19,544 nt of DNA from DATFLK01 sp035267815 (GTDB taxonomy: Bacteria; Pseudomonadota; Zetaproteobacteria; Mariprofundales; Mariprofundaceae): positions 1 to 19,544 of the forward strand of contig DATFLK010000060.1 of the NCBI GenBank assembly GCA_035267815.1, read 5' to 3'. Numbering within the stretch: position 1 is the stretch's first letter; each line of letters begins with the position of its first letter. Shown in pieces: positions 7,359-14,145 of this stretch. A program made the translations under genes and the position numbers. The notes beneath the pieces are model-generated. The model was not told the origin of the DNA. It saw only the letters and a program-made list of their open reading frames with translations, and searched no databases.

Positions 7359-8648
7359 ATGGCGAATGTGGTTGCCGTAGGCATCCAGTGGGGTGATGAG
7401 GGCAAGGGCAAGGTGGTGGATCTTTTGGCCCCCGAGATGGACGTCGTGGCCCGTTTTCAGGGCGGCCCGAATGCTGGGCATACGCTGGTCATTGGCGGTG
7501 AGAAGACGGTGCTGCACCATATCCCGTCCGGTATCCTGCACGAGGGTGTGCTGAGCCTGATCGGCAACGGCACAGTGGTTGATGCGCAGGAGCTGGTGCA
7601 CGAGATGGATACCCTGCTGGCCGCTAATGTACCGGTGGGCGAGCGCTTGCGCATCTCCGACCGCTGTCAGTTGATTCTGCCCTACCATCGGGCGCTCGAT
7701 GCGGCCCGCGAACTGGCCAAGGGTAAGGATAAGATCGGTACCACAGGACGCGGCATCGGGCCGGCGTACGAAGACAAGGTGGCCCGCCGTGGTATCCGTC
7801 TGATCGATGTGGTGGCCGACGATCTGGAGCAGCGCATCGACGAGAACCTGCGTTATACCAACTTCATGCTGACCGAATTTCTCGGCGCAGAAGCGGTCGC
7901 GCGTGCCGAGGTGGAGGCGTGTCTGGCACTGGCGCGGGAGCGATTGCTGCCGCTTGCGGCCGATGTGCCACTGATCCTGCATCAGCGCAGCCAGGCCGGC
8001 GATCGCATTCTCTTTGAAGGGGCACAGGGATCGATGCTTGATGTCGATCACGGTACCTATCCCTACGTGACATCGTCGAATACCGTCTCCGGTGCCGCTC
8101 TGGCCGGCCTCGGCGTCGGGCCGAAAGAGGTCGACGAAGTGCTTGGCATCTGCAAGGCATACACGACCCGTGTTGGTGCCGGGCCGTTCCCGACCGAGCT
8201 CTACAACGCCGACGGTATGGACGATCCCTCCGGTAAACATATGGCTGAGAAGGGTCAGGAGTTCGGCGCTACGACCGGGCGCCCGCGCCGCACCGGCTGG
8301 TTCGATGCGGTGCTGGTCAAGCATGCCGTGCGCATCAATGGTGTGACGGGGCTGGCCATCACCAAGCTGGACGTGCTGGACGGATTGACCGAACTAAAGC
8401 TGTGCGTCGGCTACGAACTGGACGGCAAGCAACTGGATTCGATTCCCGCCGATGCCTGCATGCTGGCAGCCTGTCATCCGGTCTACGAGACGATGCCGGG
8501 CTGGACGGATTCCACCTTCGGGATCACCGATGCCGGTCAGCTTCCGGCCGAGGCGAAGGCGTTTCTCCGCCGCATCGAAGAGGTGTGCGAATGCCCGGTC
8601 ACCATGCTCTCCACCGGGCCCGATCGCCAGCATATCTGCCGGCTTTAA
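7359..8648 (+). CDS. purA: Adenylosuccinate synthetase
   Basis: PurA joins IMP and aspartate using GTP to make adenylosuccinate, the first committed step from IMP to AMP. The 429-residue product has the full set of motifs: the N-terminal GIQWGDEGKGKVVD with catalytic D13 and phosphate loop, GGPNAGHT with H41, TTGRGIGPAYEDK for IMP binding and TTGRPRRTGWFDAV for the aspartate/GTP side. The length matches the family (about 430). The ribosome-binding site AGGAG lies inside the end of hisZ, eight bases before the ATG, which fits translation coupled to hisZ. It is the last gene of the serA-hisZ-purA unit, and a GC-rich stem-loop follows at 8675-8697. Confidence 0.98.
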   Translation: MANVVAVGIQWGDEGKGKVVDLLAPEMDVVARFQGGPNAGHTLVIGGEKTVLHHIPSGILHEGVLSLIGNGTVVDAQELVHEMDTLLAANVPVGERLRISDRCQLILPYHRALDAARELAKGKDKIGTTGRGIGPAYEDKVARRGIRLIDVVADDLEQRIDENLRYTNFMLTEFLGAEAVARAEVEACLALARERLLPLAADVPLILHQRSQAGDRILFEGAQGSMLDVDHGTYPYVTSSNTVSGAALAGLGVGPKEVDEVLGICKAYTTRVGAGPFPTELYNADGMDDPSGKHMAEKGQEFGATTGRPRRTGWFDAVLVKHAVRINGVTGLAITKLDVLDGLTELKLCVGYELDGKQLDSIPADACMLAACHPVYETMPGWTDSTFGITDAGQLPAEAKAFLRRIEEVCECPVTMLSTGPDRQHICRL

Positions 8649-8674
8649 GCGTTTCGTTCATCCTCGCAGGGAAA

Positions 8675-8697
8675 GGGCGGTGATGCCCTTGCCGCCC
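8675..8697 (+). terminator. Possible purA terminator stem-loop
   Basis: GGGCGG (8675-8680) pairs perfectly with CCGCCC (8692-8697) around an 11-base loop. A T-run occurs only at 8710-8714, 12 bases later, so intrinsic termination would be weak; a Rho-assisted role is possible. Confidence 0.35.
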
Positions 8698-8713
8698 AAA
8701 AGACGGTCGTTTT

Positions 8714-8722
8714 TGTTATAAT
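8714..8722 (+). promoter_or_regulatory. Extended -10 promoter for the alcohol dehydrogenase gene
   Basis: TG (8714-8715), one base, then a perfect TATAAT (8717-8722) makes an extended -10 element. The best -35 match, TTGCCG at 8689-8694, is 22 bases away and probably not used. Transcription would start near 8729, about 26 bases before the ATG at 8755. Confidence 0.6.
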
Positions 8723-8754
8723 CCACATGGAGTATTGATCATGGCGGAGGGGTG

Positions 8755-9930
8755 ATGGATTTTCTCTTTGCATCGACGCCGCACATCCATTTCGGAGCGG
8801 GAAGATGTGCTGATGTTCCGGGGCTTTTGCGGCCCTTCGGTGGCAGGGTACTACTGGTAACGGGAAGCCGTTCGTTTGATCGCTCCTCATACAGTATGGC
8901 ACTTCTGGAGACGCTGAAGTCCTCCTTTGAGGTGATTCGGCTCCGCATCGAGGGTGAGCCCTCTCCCAGCATGATTGATGAGGCGGTGATGGAATACCGC
9001 GCGCTGATGCCCGACGTGGTGCTGGCGGTCGGGGGCGGCAGCGCTGTGGATGCCGGCAAGGCGATTGCCGGACTTCTGCCGCTGGGCCATTCGGTTATGG
9101 AGTTTCTAGAAGGGGTGGGGCGCGGCAAGTCCTACCCGGGCCCTTCACTGCCCTTCGTGGCGGTACCGACGACAGCCGGGACGGGTGGTGAGACCAGCAA
9201 GAACGCCGTGCTGTCTGAACAGGGGGAGGGCGGCTTCAAGAAGTCCTTCCGGCATGAGCTTCTGGTAGCTCGGGCGGTGGTCATTGATCCCGAGCTGATG
9301 CTCGACTGCCCGCCGGATATCACTTCGGCCTGTGGTATGGATGCGCTGACGCAGCTGCTTGAATCCTATGTGTCGTCTGGTGCTTCGCCGATGACGGATG
9401 CGCTGGCCGTCAGTGGATTGGCGCAGGTCCAACGCTCTCTGATCCCGGCCTGCGAGAATGGCGGCGACCTGGAGGCCCGAACGGGCATGGCCTATGCCTC
9501 ATGCCTCTCCGGTTTGACACTGGCCAATGCCGGGCTCGGTTCGGTGCATGGCCTTGCTGCGCCACTGGGTGCCTTCTTTCCCATCCCCCACGGCGTCGCC
9601 TGCGGTACGCTGGTCGCCAAAGCGACACGGCTCAATATCGAGGTGCTTCGAAGGCGTGACCCCTCGAACCGGTCGTTGGCCAGATACGCTCGGGCCGGAC
9701 GAATCCTCGGGGGAGAAGAGGCGATCGATGACATGGCGGCGTGTGAACTGCTGGTCGATGTCCTGACGGTATGGACGGAAAAACTGGCGATACCGCTGTT
9801 ATCGGCCTACGGGATCGGCGAGGACGATCTCCCGCGCATCGTTGCCGGCAGCCGCGGCAACAGCATGAAAACGAATCCGATCCACCTTGAGGATTCGGAA
9901 CTCGCCGCACTGCTTCGTTCACGCCTGTAG
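8755..9930 (+). CDS. Iron-containing (group III) alcohol dehydrogenase family protein
   Basis: A 391-residue NAD(P)-dependent dehydrogenase of the Fe-ADH family. The N-terminal dinucleotide domain has FGAG and GGGSAVDAGKAIAG (G93-G105), then VAVPTTAGTGGETSKNAVL. The C-terminal helical domain carries the metal ligands D196 (CGMDALTQ), H265 (GSVHGLAAPLG) and H279 (IPHGVACG). The fourth usual ligand, histidine in GMDALTH, is Q200 here. The start may be ATG 8755 or the GTG directly before it; GGAGG at 8746-8750 fits the ATG better. The gene stands alone behind its own promoter and converges on pgsA, 23 bases away. The substrate is unknown: family members act on alcohols, lactaldehyde, butanol or phosphonoacetaldehyde-type compounds, and the sequence does not discriminate. 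Confidence 0.92.
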   Translation: MDFLFASTPHIHFGAGRCADVPGLLRPFGGRVLLVTGSRSFDRSSYSMALLETLKSSFEVIRLRIEGEPSPSMIDEAVMEYRALMPDVVLAVGGGSAVDAGKAIAGLLPLGHSVMEFLEGVGRGKSYPGPSLPFVAVPTTAGTGGETSKNAVLSEQGEGGFKKSFRHELLVARAVVIDPELMLDCPPDITSACGMDALTQLLESYVSSGASPMTDALAVSGLAQVQRSLIPACENGGDLEARTGMAYASCLSGLTLANAGLGSVHGLAAPLGAFFPIPHGVACGTLVAKATRLNIEVLRRRDPSNRSLARYARAGRILGGEEAIDDMAACELLVDVLTVWTEKLAIPLLSAYGIGEDDLPRIVAGSRGNSMKTNPIHLEDSELAALLRSRL

Positions 9931-9953
9931 TCGTGACACGGATAGCGAGCGGC

Positions 9954-10523
9954 TTAGTGATCGCTCTCTTGGGGTTGCGATGCGGCGAACAGCTCGTCCC
10001 GGGCATCACGCAGATATTCATAGCCAGACCATAGGGTCAGCATGGCCGCAACCCACAGCAGTACCAGTCCGATCAGGTGCAGGTCCATTCCCAGTACATC
10101 CAGATGCAGCAGCAGTAGCGTAATGGCAAGCATCTGCGTGGCCGTTTTGAACTTCCCAAGACGCGAGACGTGTACGATGCTGGCCACCCGGGCAAGCCAT
10201 TCGCGCAACGCGCCGATGATGATCTCCCGTCCGATGATAATGATGCCGAGAATGGCGGGGACATGGGACGATTCGACGAGCAGGACGAGGGCTGTGGCGA
10301 CCAGAAGTTTGTCGGCGACCGGGTCGAGAAAGCGGCCGAAGGGAGTGACCTCGTCCCGCTTCCGGGCCAGATAGCCATCCAGCCAATCGGTGAAGGCGGC
10401 CAGGGCGAAGAGCAGGGCGGCACCGATGTGGCCCCACAACCCCGGCAGATAGAAGATCACGATGAACAGTGGAATTAGGAAGACGCGGGCCACGGTAAGC
10501 TGGTTTGAGAGGGTCCACTGCAT
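9954..10523 (-). CDS. pgsA: CDP-diacylglycerol--glycerol-3-phosphate 3-phosphatidyltransferase
   Basis: PgsA makes phosphatidylglycerol phosphate from CDP-diacylglycerol and glycerol 3-phosphate in the inner membrane, the committed step to phosphatidylglycerol and cardiolipin. The 189 residues carry the complete CDP-alcohol phosphotransferase motif: D46, D49-G50, A53-R54, G63, D67 and D71 in DWLDGYLARKRD and PFGRFLDPVADK. Several hydrophobic segments follow (about 12-30, 33-45, 73-105 and 135-165), as expected for an integral membrane enzyme. The start MQWTLSNQLTVARVFLIP aligns with family N-termini; the SD-like AAGGG is unusually close to the ATG. The upstream gap (10524-10838) has no gene. 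Confidence 0.95.
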   Translation of the reverse strand: MQWTLSNQLTVARVFLIPLFIVIFYLPGLWGHIGAALLFALAAFTDWLDGYLARKRDEVTPFGRFLDPVADKLLVATALVLLVESSHVPAILGIIIIGREIIIGALREWLARVASIVHVSRLGKFKTATQMLAITLLLLHLDVLGMDLHLIGLVLLWVAAMLTLWSGYEYLRDARDELFAASQPQESDH

Positions 10524-10614
10524 AGCCCTTATTTATGGCGCAAGTTGGAGGGCGGGTAAAGCATTTTATTGCAGGGTGTGTGACCTGGGCGGGGGAGGAA
10601 TCCGTTCATGACAT

Positions 10615-10662
10615 CTATACACAGAATCTGTGGATAACCTCGTGGATAACTTGCGTGGATGC
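10615..10662. promoter_or_regulatory. Cluster of DnaA-box-like sites
   Basis: A perfect DnaA box TTATCCACA lies on the minus strand at 10629-10637. A second with one mismatch (TTATCCACG) is at 10641-10649, and a degenerate third core TGGAT is at 10656-10660. TGGAT cores are thus 12 and 13 bases apart. On the plus strand CTATACACA (10615-10623) matches TTWTNCACA at eight of nine positions and faces the perfect box in a 21-base dyad centred on 10626 (CACAGA-A-TCTGTG inside). This could be part of a replication origin, a DnaA-titrating site or a DnaA-controlled promoter of pgsA. No dnaA gene is in the window. Confidence 0.5.
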
Positions 10663-10703
10663 CTGCTTTGTACAGCCTTCGTTTCGGCACACGGCCCTAC
10701 GCC

Positions 10704-10805
10704 TAAAAATAAGGCAATGAAATATATCCATTAAAATCAATATGATACGCAATGAAACTTGTGTATTTTATAAAGGGTAAAAGGGAAATATTAAAAAATA
10801 TTTAT
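10704..10805. other. AT-rich segment next to the DnaA-box cluster
   Basis: By hand count about 79% of these 102 bases are A or T, in a window that is otherwise clearly GC-rich. No reading frame, tRNA or known RNA is visible in it. It starts 41 bases from the last DnaA-like core, as a DNA-unwinding element would, but it could equally be just a non-coding AT-rich spacer downstream of trmL. Confidence 0.5.
10786..10803. repeat. Perfect AT-only inverted repeat
   Basis: AAATATT (10786-10792) and AATATTT (10797-10803) flank a loop of AAAA. It could melt easily or form a weak hairpin. It lies inside the AT-rich segment, 36 bases past the trmL stop in the direction of trmL transcription. Confidence 0.5.
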
Positions 10806-10819
10806 CAAGCGCTTGGAAC

Positions 10820-10839
10820 GTGAATAAAATGGTATTCAC
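10820..10839 (-). terminator. Weak hairpin directly after trmL
   Basis: GTGAATA (10820-10826) and TATTCAC (10833-10839) form a perfect 7-base-pair stem with a 6-base loop that begins at the trmL stop codon. A second palindrome CAAGCGCTTG (10806-10815) and, further on, a T-rich stretch on the minus strand follow. Together they may end trmL transcription, but neither stem is followed immediately by a T-run. Confidence 0.35.
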
Positions 10840-11306
10840 TATGACATTTCCATCTGCCGTAGGGCCTCGTAGGTGCCGATGGCACAGGCCGATGCCATAT
10901 TCAGTGAGCGGACCGGAACGCCGCGGCGCATGGGGATGCGGATCGAGGTAAGCTGTTTGAGGATCGGTTCGGGTAGGCCACGTGTTTCGGGACCGAAGAC
11001 GAGTACGTCGCCGGCAGCGAAGCAGCTCTCCCAGAGGTCCTTTGACGCTCGGGTGGTGAACCCGAACCACTGGCGGGTCTCGTCCCCAAGGTGACGACAA
11101 AGGGCCGGCCAGTCGTCGTGTTCCCGCACATCGAGATAATCCCAGTAGTCGAGGCCGGCACGCTTCAGCTGCCTGTCATCGATATCGAAACCGAGAGGGT
11201 GGACGAGATGCAACTGGCATCCCGTGCAGGCACAGAGTCGGGCGATGTTGCCGGTGTTGGGAGGGATCTCAGGCTGATAGAGCACGATATGAAGCGGAGG
11301 TACCAT
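10839..11306 (-). CDS. trmL: tRNA (cytidine/uridine-34 2'-O)-methyltransferase
   Basis: TrmL methylates the 2'-hydroxyl of the wobble base of certain leucine tRNAs with S-adenosylmethionine. The 155 residues match the small stand-alone SPOUT enzyme (157 in E. coli). The N-terminus HIVLYQPEIPPNTGNIARLC is the family signature. The knot that binds the cofactor is seen as VLVFGPETRGLP (102-112) and IPMRRGVPVRSLNMASACA (124-142). I chose ATG 11306 because it aligns with family starts; the frame is open further upstream but that part overlaps the barrel gene terminator. An AAAGGGA lies about nine bases before the ATG. It follows the terminator of the upstream barrel gene, so it should have its own promoter in 11307-11381, where I see no convincing one. 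Confidence 0.95.
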   Translation of the reverse strand: MVPPLHIVLYQPEIPPNTGNIARLCACTGCQLHLVHPLGFDIDDRQLKRAGLDYWDYLDVREHDDWPALCRHLGDETRQWFGFTTRASKDLWESCFAAGDVLVFGPETRGLPEPILKQLTSIRIPMRRGVPVRSLNMASACAIGTYEALRQMEMS

Positions 11307-11381
11307 CTTCTCAATCCCTTTCGTCAACTGAATCCTTCTCCCCGATCTTGCAGTGCCGGTCCGGTATTGGCAAACGCCAAG

Positions 11382-11408
11382 AAAAAGGGAGGCCGTTCTG
11401 CCTCCCTT
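11382..11408 (-). terminator. Rho-independent terminator of the outer-membrane protein gene
   Basis: On the minus strand AAGGGAGGC pairs perfectly with GCCTCCCTT (stem 11385-11393 with 11400-11408, loop 11394-11399) and is followed by a run of five T (11386-11382). This is the clearest intrinsic terminator in the window, 20 bases after the stop codon of the barrel gene. Confidence 0.9.
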
Positions 11409-11428
11409 AGGGTGGTGCGAACCGGTTT

Positions 11429-11989
11429 TTACCAGAAGTGGTATTTGCCGGAGATGGTGAACATGCTGGCGCTGATGCCGTTGAAACGCGTCGCGGTGGC
11501 ATTCTTCGGCTTGGTCAGAAGATGGGACCATTCGGCAGCTAGACTGAACTGGTCGGAGGTACGGTACTGCAGTCCCAACCCGTATCCGAGGCCGCTGCGG
11601 GTCTTCGTCTGCTTGACGGCGCCGGCCGGGTAGAAGCTGGCCCGGATCGTACCGAGGCCAACCAGACCGTAGGCGGTCAGATCGCTGGAGAACTCGTACC
11701 GCGGCTTGAGGTAGAAGGCCGCCATCCAGTCCATCTTGGCCGCGGGAGCGGCCGCCGTGGCACCGGAGGTCTTGTTGCTGGTGCCGATGCGGAACTCGCC
11801 GCCCAGATACTGAGAGAAGTCGTCACCTACCTGCAGGTATTCGCCGAAAGTGCTCTTCTTGTTCAGGCCCGTATTGATGTTGTAGAGACCCAGACCCACG
11901 CCGACATAAGGTTGCGATGCCGAGGCGTCCGATGCCCAGATGAAAACCATGGCGCATGCCATGGCGATGGAAGTCAATGCTCTTTTCAT
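11429..11989 (-). CDS. Small outer-membrane beta-barrel protein
   Basis: A secreted 186-residue protein. Residues 1-24 form a signal peptide (MKRALTSIAMACAMVFIWAS, cut after ASA). The mature part has alternating hydrophobic/polar strands rich in aromatics: YVGVGLGLYNI, YLGGEFRIGTS, MAAFYLKPRYEF, LTAYGLVGLGTI, GLGYGLGLQYR, FSLAAEWSHLL and a last strand MFTISGKYHFW. Ending in an aromatic residue is the usual BAM-recognition feature of outer-membrane barrels. Size and pattern suit an eight-stranded OmpA/OmpW-like or opacity-type barrel. ATG 11989 has GGAG six bases upstream; the frame stays open further upstream, but the signal peptide fixes this start. It is monocistronic, with a strong terminator after it. 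The function is unknown; adhesion, stability or small-molecule passage are all possible. Confidence 0.88.
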   Translation of the reverse strand: MKRALTSIAMACAMVFIWASDASASQPYVGVGLGLYNINTGLNKKSTFGEYLQVGDDFSQYLGGEFRIGTSNKTSGATAAAPAAKMDWMAAFYLKPRYEFSSDLTAYGLVGLGTIRASFYPAGAVKQTKTRSGLGYGLGLQYRTSDQFSLAAEWSHLLTKPKNATATRFNGISASMFTISGKYHFW

Positions 11990-12091
11990 ATCCCACTCCA
12001 TAGGTTTTTTGTGAAGCCTGGATCCGGCAGTACGTATACTCCGGCCCATGCAGGTTCTGCCGAACGGTATCGGCAAACGGCGCAACGTAGA

Positions 12092-12113
12092 AAGCCAACC
12101 TGAAGTCTGGCTT
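12092..12113. terminator. Stem-loop in the uvrC to barrel-gene gap
   Basis: AAGCCA (12092-12097) pairs with TGGCTT (12108-12113), loop of 10 bases. On the plus strand AATTTTT follows; on the minus strand, the direction of uvrC, only a short TTTCT follows. It may act as a weak terminator after uvrC. The remainder of the 11990-12202 gap must hold the barrel-gene promoter, but I see no convincing -35/-10 pair. Confidence 0.3.
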
Positions 12114-12202
12114 AATTTTTCATAAAAAGGGTTTAAGGGTACGTCGGCTGTCAGGATATCCCGCAGGCCGCCGGGGTCTGCCGGAATCAGCATCTTCTGA
12201 AG

Positions 12203-14026
12203 TCAGCGGTGCAGGGCGGTGAAGATGCGGTCGGCCATTCTGGCGGAGAGGCCGGGCACCTCGGCTAACTGTTCGCGACCGGCCCGCTTGACCCCTTCGA
12301 TGCCGCCGAAATGTTTCAGCAGGGCCATACGGCGAGACTTTCCGATACCCGGAATGTTGTCCAGTGCCGAGGTAAACATGTTCGCCTTGCGCCTTTTTTT
12401 CAGGTATTCACCGGCGAACCGATGCGCCTCGTCGCGTACGCGGGCGATCAGCAGCAGGGCAGCATTGTGTCGTCCCGGCTTTAGCGGATGGCCGATACCT
12501 CGATCGTCATTCTGCGTCCAGCTTGGCCAGAGGGTCTCCTCTCCCAACTTGCGGCTTGTCCCTTTGGCAACGCCGATCAGCGGCATGGTGCTGAGCCCCT
12601 GATCTGCGGCGACCTGCATGCCGATGCCGAGCTGCCCCTTGCCGCCGTCGATAAACATCAGGTCTGGCCGGGGCAGCCGCTCTTCCTCGATCGCCTTGAA
12701 GAAGCGGGTCAGCACGGTGCGCATGGCGGTATAATCGTCGCCCTCAGGCACATCGTCGAGCCGGTAGCGGCGGTAGTGCTCCTTGTCCGGGCCATCCCAG
12801 TCGGCATAGACGATGGCCGCGACCGTCTGTTTGCCTCCCAGGTGGGCGTTGTCGACAGCAGCGATCCGTCGGGGAATCTGATCGAGGGTCAGAAGGTCGG
12901 CCAGAGCCTCGAAGGCGGACTGTTGACCGGACGAGGCACGACTGGCCAGGGACTGTTCGCCGGCATGGGCGACCTGACGAAGCCAGTCGCGGCGGGCGCC
13001 GCGTTTCGGGGTCCGGACCTCGCAACGCTTCTTCAAATGCAGGAGCCGTATCAGGCGCTGCAGCTCCTCCGCGTCGGTGGCCGAGGCATCGATCAGCAAC
13101 TCGTCCGGTGGGGGATCCCTGCGGTAACGCTCGATGATAAGTGACTGCAGGATCTCCAGTGTTTCGGCATCGGTTGCCTGGCCCACCTTGATGGTGTGGG
13201 TGCCGAGATTCCGGCCGGTTCTGCGTACCCCGATGCTGACCGCCACGCCGCCTGGATGACGTGCAATGGCCAGCGCATCGGCATGCTCGGGGAGATTGGA
13301 GGTATCGCTGCCGGCCAGAATGGTGCGTAGGGCACGGATACGGTCCCGTAGCACCGAGGCCCGCTCGAAGGCGTGTCGTGCCGAAGCCTCCTGCATCTTT
13401 GCCTCCCACTGGCGGATCAGACTTTGGTCTTCTCCCCGCAGAAAGGCGCGCGCCTCACCCACCTGGACTGCGTACGCCTCGTCCGAAACGACGCCGCAGC
13501 AGGGGGCTGAGCAACGACCGATCTGGTACTGCATGCAGGGGCGGGAACGGTTCTGGAAGACGGCATCCTCGCAGTCACGGATACGGAATACCTTCTGCAT
13601 GACGTGCAGTATCTTGTGTACGGCCCCGGTATCAGGGAAGGGGCCGAAATACTCGCCGGGGATGTCGCGCTCGCCCCGGTAGAGGCGAAAGCGGGGGTAT
13701 TGTTCATCGGTCAGCAGGATGTAGGGATAGGATTTGGCGTCCTTCAGCAGCACGTTGTAGCGCGGCTTGAGCTGCTTGATCAGGTTGTGCTCCAGAACCA
13801 GCGCGTCGGCCTCGCTGGGCGTGACTGTCACCTCGATATCGCGCACCTGCAATGCCATCGCCTCGGTGCGCGGGCTTTCCGGTCGACGCTGGAAGTAGCT
13901 GGAGACCCGCTTGCGCAGGTTCCGCGCCTTGCCGACATAGAGCACCTTTCGTTCCGCATCGAGCATGCGGTAGACACCGGGCTCGCGCGGCAATTTGGCC
14001 AACTCGATGGGCGCATCGATCCACAT
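12203..14026 (-). CDS. uvrC: Excinuclease ABC subunit C
   Basis: UvrC makes both incisions around bulky lesions in nucleotide excision repair, acting with UvrA and UvrB. The 607 residues follow the family layout (610 in E. coli). The GIY-YIG nuclease is at about 12-90 (PGVYRMLDAERKVLYVGKAR, with Y19, Y30, R39 and E79). A cysteine set C152, C164, C172, C176 follows, then the UVR domain binding UvrB at about 202-237. The RNase H-like nuclease is at about 385-545 (AAVDNAHLGG with D392; MFIDGGKGQL with D460). Two helix-hairpin-helix motifs close the protein (NIPGIGKSRRMALLKHFGG; VPGLSARMADRIF). The cysteine spacing equals that of the iron-sulfur cluster reported in E. coli UvrC. It is divergent from a pyrimidine-dimer glycosylase gene with a possible LexA site between them. 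Confidence 0.97.
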   Translation of the reverse strand: MWIDAPIELAKLPREPGVYRMLDAERKVLYVGKARNLRKRVSSYFQRRPESPRTEAMALQVRDIEVTVTPSEADALVLEHNLIKQLKPRYNVLLKDAKSYPYILLTDEQYPRFRLYRGERDIPGEYFGPFPDTGAVHKILHVMQKVFRIRDCEDAVFQNRSRPCMQYQIGRCSAPCCGVVSDEAYAVQVGEARAFLRGEDQSLIRQWEAKMQEASARHAFERASVLRDRIRALRTILAGSDTSNLPEHADALAIARHPGGVAVSIGVRRTGRNLGTHTIKVGQATDAETLEILQSLIIERYRRDPPPDELLIDASATDAEELQRLIRLLHLKKRCEVRTPKRGARRDWLRQVAHAGEQSLASRASSGQQSAFEALADLLTLDQIPRRIAAVDNAHLGGKQTVAAIVYADWDGPDKEHYRRYRLDDVPEGDDYTAMRTVLTRFFKAIEEERLPRPDLMFIDGGKGQLGIGMQVAADQGLSTMPLIGVAKGTSRKLGEETLWPSWTQNDDRGIGHPLKPGRHNAALLLIARVRDEAHRFAGEYLKKRRKANMFTSALDNIPGIGKSRRMALLKHFGGIEGVKRAGREQLAEVPGLSARMADRIFTALHR

Positions 14027-14071
14027 GTGCCTGATCCTATCCCGAATTGGTCTTCAGGCACATATCGCACC

Positions 14072-14086
14072 GTTCAGTTTCGGTTC
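14072..14086. promoter_or_regulatory. Possible LexA operator (GTTC-N7-GTTC) between uvrC and the dimer glycosylase gene
   Basis: GTTC (14072-14075), seven bases, GTTC (14083-14086): the direct-repeat form known for LexA operators in Alphaproteobacteria. It overlaps the -35 region of the promoter at 14097-14105, where a bound repressor would block transcription of the dimer glycosylase gene, and it lies 46 bases upstream of uvrC. Whether this organism's LexA uses this motif cannot be seen from the window. Confidence 0.45.
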
Positions 14087-14096
14087 ATCGGGGATA

Positions 14097-14105
14097 TGGG
14101 ATAAT
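14097..14105 (+). promoter_or_regulatory. Extended -10 promoter for the dimer glycosylase gene
   Basis: TG (14097-14098), one base, then GATAAT (14100-14105), five matches to TATAAT. The -35 region holds only TTTCGG (14078-14083, 16-base spacer), inside the possible LexA site. Start expected near 14112, 34 bases before the ATG. Confidence 0.5.
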
Positions 14106-14145
14106 CTTTCGTCGGAATGATTGTGTTGAAGCGAAAGGGGGGCGC

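Noticed and set aside
6873..8324. A 483-codon open frame on the minus strand opposite hisZ and purA
   Set aside because: It is a histidine/glutamine/arginine-rich mirror of purA and hisZ, both of which have complete family motifs on the plus strand.
12104..12193. An extended barrel protein starting upstream at 12193
   Set aside because: The signal peptide beginning at 11989 with a ribosome-binding site fixes the start; the upstream part has no similarity to any barrel protein.
14047..14145. A 33-codon N-terminal extension of the dimer glycosylase
   Set aside because: It contains the promoter and possible LexA site, and the endonuclease V family needs its N-terminus at MRIWD.
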